Notes under the pieces: model-generated | The model's database searches: none | What the model saw: the letters and a program-made list of their open reading frames with translations, nothing else | What the model was told of the DNA's origin: nothing | Made by a program: the position numbers and the translations under genes | Part shown: positions 7,485 to 12,638 of the stretch, in pieces | Layout: each line of letters opens with the position of its first letter | Numbering within the stretch: the first letter of the stretch is position 1 | Source: Candidatus Aminicenantes bacterium UBA876 | Lineage (GTDB): Bacteria > Acidobacteriota > Aminicenantia > UBA2199 | Length of the DNA stretch: 12,638 bases | Assembly: GCA_002294665.1 (NCBI GenBank) | Contig: DBFQ01000079.1 | Coordinates: 1 to 12,638 of the forward strand | Reading direction: 5' to 3'

Positions 7485-7507
7485 AATTTGCAGTTTTTTT
7501 GCAAATT
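7485..7507. promoter_or_regulatory. Perfect 8-bp A+T-rich inverted repeat upstream of the barrel gene
   Basis: AATTTGCA at 7485-7492 and TGCAAATT at 7500-7507 are perfect inverted copies around a 7-nt T-rich loop. It lies in the 98-bp gap after the nine-repeat PKD gene, about 36 bp before the next start codon. No T tract follows, so it does not look like a terminator. An A+T-rich stretch with -10-like boxes (TATCAT at 7513-7518, TATATA at 7518-7523) follows directly, and TTGCAG at 7488-7493 could be a poorly spaced -35 (19 nt). An operator over a promoter is the simplest reading (inference). Confidence 0.4.
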
Positions 7508-7542
7508 GTCTGTATCATATATAGCGAGTGGAGGGTGATGTC

Positions 7543-9456
7543 ATGAAACGCACAGCTGTTGCCGTTGTCTGCCTGGTGCTGCTTTTCGCTGCTGGACCCC
7601 TGGTCGCTGCGGATATCTCGATCTCTACGATTCTACCGCGCCTGGAGGTCCGTCCGGATTCGGTGTCGATTGAACTCGCGGCACCGCTGCCCGGGGAATC
7701 GTATTACCTGTATTACCGCACAAAGGGCTCAAAACCGTATCAGGTCCGAGTCATGCGGCCGGATTCGCAAGGCAGGCCGGTTTATCGTATTTCACTCAAG
7801 AACCTGTACGGCCGGGAATTGGAGTATTTTGTGCTTTCATCCAGAGGCAAAAGCAGAGGCGTATTGTCGCCGGTCTTTTCCGTGGCTGATTTGAACACCG
7901 GCGCGACTCCGCGGGTATACTTCCAGCAGGATGGCGCGGCACCGGGGCAGGAAGCCGTGAAAAAGGACCCCTTGCTGCGCATGACGGCCAGCATGTCCAC
8001 CAATACGCGGCTGCACGATGAAAACGAACCTGCGGCCAAGCCGTTTACGGCAAACGGCAATGTGCGTTTCTATCGCAATATCGTCAAGGACAAATACCAG
8101 TTTGATTTTGATTCCAATTTTTCCTATATGAGCCAGGTCACGGATACCGAGAGCCATGTCAACCTGTCGAGCATGGTCGTGCGCTACAAACGCGGCAACC
8201 TGAACCTGGAGGCCGGAGACCTGTCGATCAACAACACGGAATTGACCACTTCCTACCTGAACCGGCGCGGGATCAGCGCGAGCATGGAAAACAAGTGGCT
8301 GCATGTCAGTTCGTTTATGACCAACAGCCAGCAGAAAACCGGGTTTGACGGCTTCGGCGTCCCGCCGGCCAACGCCATGCTGATCGGCGCGCTTCTGGGG
8401 GTGCAGAAGTCCAACCTGTTCAAAGTTCGCGGGCTTTTCCTCACCGGCAAGGACAACCTGGACAGCAAGACCGTTTACTATACGGAAGACCTGGTGCGAG
8501 AGGGGTACCTGACCAGTCTTTCCGGGGAATTAAACCTGCTGAAGTCCCGCATGCAACTGTTTGCCGAGTACGCCCACAGCAGTTTCGGCAAGGCCGCGAC
8601 CGCGGACGAACTGGAGAAGCAGGCCGGTGAAGCCTACACCGCCGGCGCCCGCCTGAACGCCGGCATCTTGTCGTTGAGCGCGGATTATAAAAACATCGAT
8701 AACAACTACAACTCAATTGCCAACCTCTTTCTGCAGAACGACCGTGAAGGCTGGAACAGCACGGTGGGCCTCAACATCAAAACCTTTTCCGTCAGTATCG
8801 GCTACAACGATCAAAAAACCTATGTCAACAGCCCGATCCAGCCAATGCTGCGAACCAAAAACCTCAACAGCAATTTTTCCTGGCTGATCGCCAATCACAT
8901 CCGCATCGGCGCGGAATACGGCGTGGACAACCTGGATTACGACCAGTCAACCGGTCTGCAATCCGGGGGCACGGACATGGACACACTCCGGTATGCGGCC
9001 ACCCTGGGATTGGTGGCCGGCGCCAACGGCATTACGTTACGGGTGGGCAAAACAGAATCCAAGACCTTTACTTCAAACCTGGACGCGTCCTTGTCCCTGA
9101 ATCTCAGCCTGGGACGGTTCCTGACCTTTAATCCCACCCTTTCCTACCAGAACAGCGACAACCTGAGCGACGGCTCCACTTCCAAGATGTACAACTTGTA
9201 CCTGAGCTCGGAACTGACCTTTATCCCCCAGGTGTTCAGCCTTTCAATCAACGGCTCCTACTCCAAGAACGACAACGATGTGTCGGATTCCGAAAACATC
9301 AGTGCCACCGCCAATCTGAATTTCTACATGGCCAAGTTCTTCAAGCAGAAGATCCAGGCCACCCTGGTGTTTACGGGCCGCTACAACGAAAGCAGTTACG
9401 ACGGGGTGAGCAATGACGACCTGGCGTTTTTCATGCAACTCAACATCTCGTTCTAG
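7543..9456 (+). CDS. Putative outer-membrane beta-barrel protein with N-terminal Ig-like domain
   Basis: Specific function not recognised. Seen: 637 residues from the ATG at 7543 with GGAGGG 7 nt upstream; the GTG at 7528 overlaps that site and is unlikely. A signal peptide (MKRTAVAVVCLVLLFAAG) is cleaved probably near VAA-D. Residues about 25-120 form an Ig/FN3-like beta domain (YYLYYRTKGSKPYQVRVM, LEYFVLSSRG). From about 145 to the end there are many alternating amphipathic strands rich in N, S, T and aromatic residues, closing with FMQLNISF, a C-terminal Phe as used for BAM-dependent barrel insertion. I see no TonB box or plug domain and no cysteine in the mature part. A motif LEAGD (Asp226) followed by RRGISASM is reminiscent of some large secretion-type barrels, but that is only suggestive. 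It lies between two paralogous PKD genes, 13 bp before the second, so partnership is likely. Confidence 0.8.
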   Translation: MKRTAVAVVCLVLLFAAGPLVAADISISTILPRLEVRPDSVSIELAAPLPGESYYLYYRTKGSKPYQVRVMRPDSQGRPVYRISLKNLYGRELEYFVLSSRGKSRGVLSPVFSVADLNTGATPRVYFQQDGAAPGQEAVKKDPLLRMTASMSTNTRLHDENEPAAKPFTANGNVRFYRNIVKDKYQFDFDSNFSYMSQVTDTESHVNLSSMVVRYKRGNLNLEAGDLSINNTELTTSYLNRRGISASMENKWLHVSSFMTNSQQKTGFDGFGVPPANAMLIGALLGVQKSNLFKVRGLFLTGKDNLDSKTVYYTEDLVREGYLTSLSGELNLLKSRMQLFAEYAHSSFGKAATADELEKQAGEAYTAGARLNAGILSLSADYKNIDNNYNSIANLFLQNDREGWNSTVGLNIKTFSVSIGYNDQKTYVNSPIQPMLRTKNLNSNFSWLIANHIRIGAEYGVDNLDYDQSTGLQSGGTDMDTLRYAATLGLVAGANGITLRVGKTESKTFTSNLDASLSLNLSLGRFLTFNPTLSYQNSDNLSDGSTSKMYNLYLSSELTFIPQVFSLSINGSYSKNDNDVSDSENISATANLNFYMAKFFKQKIQATLVFTGRYNESSYDGVSNDDLAFFMQLNISF

Positions 9457-9469
9457 GGGAGGAAAAACC

Positions 9470-11536
9470 ATGAAAAAGACGATAATTATTCTAATTTTCG
9501 CCCTGATCCTGCTGCCTGCCGCCCTGGACGCCGTGCAGGTGGATCCGCCCAGCGGCCCTTATTACGTGGGCCAGGCGATCCGCTTCTCCGGATCGGACTA
9601 CATGTGGGATTACAATAATGGTGTCATCTATTACGGAGACGGCACTTCGGATACAGGGGTTGGGCATTTTACCTGGAAAACCCATGTGTACCGCAATCCC
9701 GGCCGCTACGTGGTCCGGATCACCGCCCCTCCCGGATATCCCAAACAAAGCGCCGGCGCCAAGGGAATCAATACCATCTATCCGCCCGATGAAAGCATGG
9801 TGATTGTCATTCAGGAGAATCGCTCTATCCAGGTGTCTCCCGCCAGTCCCGTGGCCGGTCAATCGGTGACTTTTACGGCGCTCAACTTCAATACCCCGGA
9901 CAACATCCGCTGGGAGATGGGAGACGGCACTGTGTACCGGCAACAGGCGGCCGCTTCCCCACTGGGCGGCAGCGTGGTCACTCACACCTACAACAAGACG
10001 GGTTCCTTCCAGATCAAGGCCTATGACTGGAACGGCAGCCTCCAGGTCGCGGCGGTATCCGTACAGGTCAACATCGGGCATCCGAACCGCACGATTCAAT
10101 TCACTCCCGCATCCCCACGGGAAGACGAGTTGGTCTATTTCGAAGCCCTGAATTTCCTGCGTCCCAATGAAATCCGCTGGAATTTCGGCGATGGGGTGAC
10201 GGCGGTGAACGGCACCCGGGTGACGCATCGTTTCCAGCAAGCGGGGACCATGACGGTTTCCGCGGTGGATGGAAACCTGATCCATCCGGTGGTTTCAAAG
10301 AACGTGACGGTGTTACCGGAAAACCGTTTTATTACGGTTTTGACTCCGGAAGTGCTGATCAACCGTCCCGTCACCATCACGGCGCATAACTTCCGCGGCG
10401 ACCTGGTGCTGTGGAATTTCGGCGACGGCGTCCAGGAGTCGGGGAATCATGAAGTGACCCATATCTTTAGCCAGCCCGGGACTTTCGTCATCAGCGCCCG
10501 GGATGAAAACGGCGAAAGCACCCGTTCCTTCACCGCAGCCGTCATTGTGAGAGGTATCGATGATGAAGTCCTGGTGGACCTGGCAGAAATCCGCCTGGAC
10601 AACGGCAAGTACTACAAGGTGGTTCCGCGCAAGACCCGTTCGCTGTATGCCGTGTTGCGCATGAAAATGCGCGGCACCGGAATTGTCTCGGGTCAGTGGA
10701 TCGTCGACGGTCATCCCTATGAGTTCTTCAACGAGTTGGCTGTTCAGGGAGAACTGAAAGAGATCCGCACGCGGGAATTGCCCGGACTGCCGGTGCTGGA
10801 TCCGGGCATCCACACGATTACCCTGACATTGACGCGTCCCGAGCAGATGAACGTGGAATTTCCCGTGCTGAAGTACTTCGTCCTGCCGTACGAGAACGCG
10901 GTTGAGTTGCAATCCCCCCAAAACGAGTTTGTGGCCAAGGAAGATGAAATTCCGGAATTCTCCTGGCTGAACGCCCGCGGGGCGTCGCAATATGAAATCG
11001 CTTTTTCCGGTAACCTCTATTCCATCCTCTACAATACGCCGGACCAGCAATGGCATGACACGGGTACCGAATCCCGCTTTACTCCCAGCCCGCAGATATG
11101 GAATCAACTGCGCCGCAATCGCTGGTCTTACTGGAAAGTCCGGGCACTGGACAGTGGCGGGCAGATCGTGGCGGAAAGCGATGTGCGTGAGTTCAAGGTG
11201 ATTGTGGCCACCGCGACGATCACCCTGAACCGGGTCAGCGACCTGGAGGGGCGATCCGTGGAACTGGACGCCGGGGTTGCCCGGGCGGGCGGCGATTACC
11301 TGCTGGTGCAGGGTAGCCTGAGCTACGCTGCGGACGCAAAGTTCCTGGTGCTGCGGGTCTACACGGATGACCAGATAACCGACCAACTGGTGTTTCGTGA
11401 TGTGCGCAAGGATGTATCCAGGGAATTCGAAACTTCCGTGCCACACAAGGGAGATTCACGCGTGCTGTTTCAATTACTCAAGACATCATCTCCCGCGGTA
11501 GTGGTCGGGTTTCACAACCTCAGGCTGAAACGCTGA
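9470..11536 (+). CDS. Secreted four-repeat PKD protein, paralogue of the nine-repeat protein
   Basis: Probable envelope protein, co-expressed with the barrel. Seen: 688 residues from the ATG at 9470, with GGGGAGG 7 nt upstream and only 13 bp after the barrel gene stop, so the two are one transcript. Signal peptide MKKTIIILIFALILLPAALDA. Four PKD-type units cover about 22-365: the first has a YYGDGT core and a long insertion, the others have WEMGDG (W148), WNFGDG (W237) and WNFGDG (W315). Residues about 366-595 match the C-terminal region of the nine-repeat protein: KVVPRK at 383-388, GLPVLDPGIHTITLTL, and WSYWKVRALDSGG. An extra all-beta tail of about 90 residues (about 596-688), absent from the paralogue, ends NLRLKR. 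I see no cysteine in the whole protein and no anchor. The gene ends 4 bp from the stop of the convergent HemW-like gene. Confidence 0.88.
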   Translation: MKKTIIILIFALILLPAALDAVQVDPPSGPYYVGQAIRFSGSDYMWDYNNGVIYYGDGTSDTGVGHFTWKTHVYRNPGRYVVRITAPPGYPKQSAGAKGINTIYPPDESMVIVIQENRSIQVSPASPVAGQSVTFTALNFNTPDNIRWEMGDGTVYRQQAAASPLGGSVVTHTYNKTGSFQIKAYDWNGSLQVAAVSVQVNIGHPNRTIQFTPASPREDELVYFEALNFLRPNEIRWNFGDGVTAVNGTRVTHRFQQAGTMTVSAVDGNLIHPVVSKNVTVLPENRFITVLTPEVLINRPVTITAHNFRGDLVLWNFGDGVQESGNHEVTHIFSQPGTFVISARDENGESTRSFTAAVIVRGIDDEVLVDLAEIRLDNGKYYKVVPRKTRSLYAVLRMKMRGTGIVSGQWIVDGHPYEFFNELAVQGELKEIRTRELPGLPVLDPGIHTITLTLTRPEQMNVEFPVLKYFVLPYENAVELQSPQNEFVAKEDEIPEFSWLNARGASQYEIAFSGNLYSILYNTPDQQWHDTGTESRFTPSPQIWNQLRRNRWSYWKVRALDSGGQIVAESDVREFKVIVATATITLNRVSDLEGRSVELDAGVARAGGDYLLVQGSLSYAADAKFLVLRVYTDDQITDQLVFRDVRKDVSREFETSVPHKGDSRVLFQLLKTSSPAVVVGFHNLRLKR
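9533..10563 (+). repeat. Four PKD-coding repeats
   Basis: Tandem coding units in the second PKD gene with W-GDG cores at 9911, 10178 and 10412, and a divergent first unit with a YYGDG core. Each later unit opens with an N-R-x-I strand (NRSIQV, NRTIQF, NRFITV), matching the R-x-I/L openings in the larger paralogue. Spacing between cores is about 235-265 bp. Confidence 0.7.
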
Positions 11537-11540
11537 CGAA

Positions 11541-12638
11541 TCACAATACGTAGCGGGCCAGGATCTCGTTCAGCATCAGCATCCGGTCCGGGGTAACGGC
11601 CAGGCGGTCTCCGACGATGTGCAGAACGTTCTCCTCCAGCAGGGGCTGGAGCGCATCCAGGCGGGATTGTACCGCCGATATGGGTACGCCTTCGGTCAGG
11701 CGCAGACCGGTGACCAGGCGGCGCTGTTCCGGCGCAATGCGCCGGCGCGAGTGTACGGGACGGCCCGTGCGGATTCCCCGGCAATAGCTTGGCATGCGGC
11801 TGGTGTTACGCAGGTCGATCCCATCCAGAAACCCCGCCGCGGCCAGGCCGATCCCCTGGTACTCCTGATTGCGCCAATAGACGAGGTTGTGGCGGCATTC
11901 TGCTCCGGGCCGGGCGAAACTGGAAACTTCATATTGCATGAACCCGGTATCTGCGGCCGCGTCGCGGGCCGCCAGGTACAGCTTCGCACCGCGGCATTCG
12001 TTGGAAAGGGTGTCGTCCGGCGTTTGCTCCAGCATGTAGATCGAAAGATGGGTCACGGGAAGCTCCCCGAGCGTGAAAACCTGCCGGCGGATGGCCCGGG
12101 GCGTTTGTCCGGGGATACCGATCATGAGATCCACGTTGATGTTGGCAAAACCGGCTTGCCGCGCCAGTGAGATCGCCTGCAGCGAGGTCTCCGGCGTGTG
12201 GTTGCGGCCCAGGTAATGCAGCACCTCTTCCTGCAGCGACTGCACACCGATGCTGATGCGGTTGAACCCGTTGGATACGGCCTCATGCAACCACTCCGGA
12301 TTCAAATCTTCCGGGTTTGCTTCGATCGAGGCCTCCACGGGTTCAAAATGGGGAAAGTTGTCCGCCAGTGACTGTTTCAGCTCCCGGATCTGCGATAGAG
12401 AAAGCAGGGAAGGGGAACCGCCGCCCAGGTAAAGCGTGCGCGCCAACCGGTCCGGGCGTGCGCGCAATTCGATTTCCCGCTGCAGCAATTCCAGGTAATT
12501 CTCTGCCGCGGCCGGCTTGAAGGCGGCGGTAGTAAAATGACAATAACGGCAGTGCCGGCGGCAGAACGGGAAGTGGATATAGACACCGATACCGGGATCT
12601 GCGAATGGGGGATGATCAGTCGGAGCCAACGACTTTCC
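11541..12638 (-). CDS. hemW: HemW-like radical SAM protein (putative heme chaperone; older name: oxygen-independent coproporphyrinogen III oxidase-like), possibly 5'-partial
   Basis: HemW-family proteins bind a 4Fe-4S cluster and heme and are thought to deliver heme; they lack the coproporphyrinogen oxidase activity of HemN. Seen: YIHFPFC-RRH-C-RY-C gives the radical SAM CxxxCxxC at Cys23, 27 and 30 (numbered from the TTG at 12629). GGGSPS follows at 69-74, then SIEANPEDL, FNRISIGVQSL, DLMIGIPGQT, ECRHNLVYW (the HNxxYW motif of HemW) and a HemW C-terminal winged-helix-like end (LTEGVPISAVQ ... MLMLNEILARYVL). Length is 362 residues, slightly short for the family. The only start inside the window is that TTG, with a weak upstream GGAAAG, and the frame stays open to the edge, so the true start may be outside. 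Oddity: the usual GIGxxAH motif reads GIGLAAAG here (Gly266 where His is expected). Confidence 0.88.
   Translation of the reverse strand, partial: GKSLAPTDHPPFADPGIGVYIHFPFCRRHCRYCHFTTAAFKPAAAENYLELLQREIELRARPDRLARTLYLGGGSPSLLSLSQIRELKQSLADNFPHFEPVEASIEANPEDLNPEWLHEAVSNGFNRISIGVQSLQEEVLHYLGRNHTPETSLQAISLARQAGFANINVDLMIGIPGQTPRAIRRQVFTLGELPVTHLSIYMLEQTPDDTLSNECRGAKLYLAARDAAADTGFMQYEVSSFARPGAECRHNLVYWRNQEYQGIGLAAAGFLDGIDLRNTSRMPSYCRGIRTGRPVHSRRRIAPEQRRLVTGLRLTEGVPISAVQSRLDALQPLLEENVLHIVGDRLAVTPDRMLMLNEILARYVL

Noticed and set aside
7485..7507. Intrinsic terminator for the nine-repeat PKD gene
   Set aside because: The stem is A+T-rich, the T run lies in the loop and no T tract follows the stem, so it does not fit an intrinsic terminator.
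10313..11446. 377-codon frame on the minus strand opposite the four-repeat PKD gene
   Set aside because: It is antisense to a gene with a ribosome binding site, signal peptide and PKD cores; its product has no recognisable motifs.

Overview
The window suggests a Gram-negative (diderm) bacterium of moderately high G+C. It encodes several proteins with Sec-type signal peptides, a large outer-membrane beta-barrel candidate and a membrane anti-sigma factor. The mix of a TPR-CHAT protein, an ECF sigma factor with a zinc-finger anti-sigma factor, and large PKD-repeat proteins resembles what is seen in Acidobacteriota/Aminicenantes-like and other environmental lineages. I cannot assign the taxon from this sequence alone.

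Layout. On the minus strand (1725 down to 54) three genes form a tight operon: a small secreted CARDB-like protein, an ECF-type sigma factor that overlaps it by ATGA, and a ZAS-type zinc-finger anti-sigma factor with one membrane helix and a TPR-rich outer domain. Reading the other way from a 93-bp divergent intergenic region is a 901-residue TPR-CHAT protein (predicted caspase-like cysteine peptidase). It has a signal peptide and uses a TTG start. The next three genes share its strand: a nine-repeat PKD protein (4646-7444), a beta-barrel outer-membrane protein (7543-9456) and a four-repeat PKD protein (9470-11536). The two PKD proteins are paralogues that share a C-terminal domain and flank the barrel. 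Tail-to-tail with the last one, only 4 bp away, is a HemW-like radical SAM gene whose 5' end may lie beyond the window.

How they may work together (inference). The sigma/anti-sigma pair looks like a cell-envelope signalling switch. The TPR-CHAT protein is predicted to be exported and so could meet the periplasmic TPR part of the anti-sigma factor, or process the PKD proteins. The barrel and two PKD proteins look like a surface or envelope assembly. No part of this combined unit is known to me as a characterised system. HemW is probably unrelated housekeeping.

No intergenic gap exceeds 121 bp. The gaps hold one good promoter (1767-1795), two tandem hairpins just before the first PKD gene's ribosome binding site, and a perfect 8-bp A+T-rich inverted repeat before the barrel gene. 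I saw no RNA genes, CRISPR arrays, insertion sequences or attachment sites.
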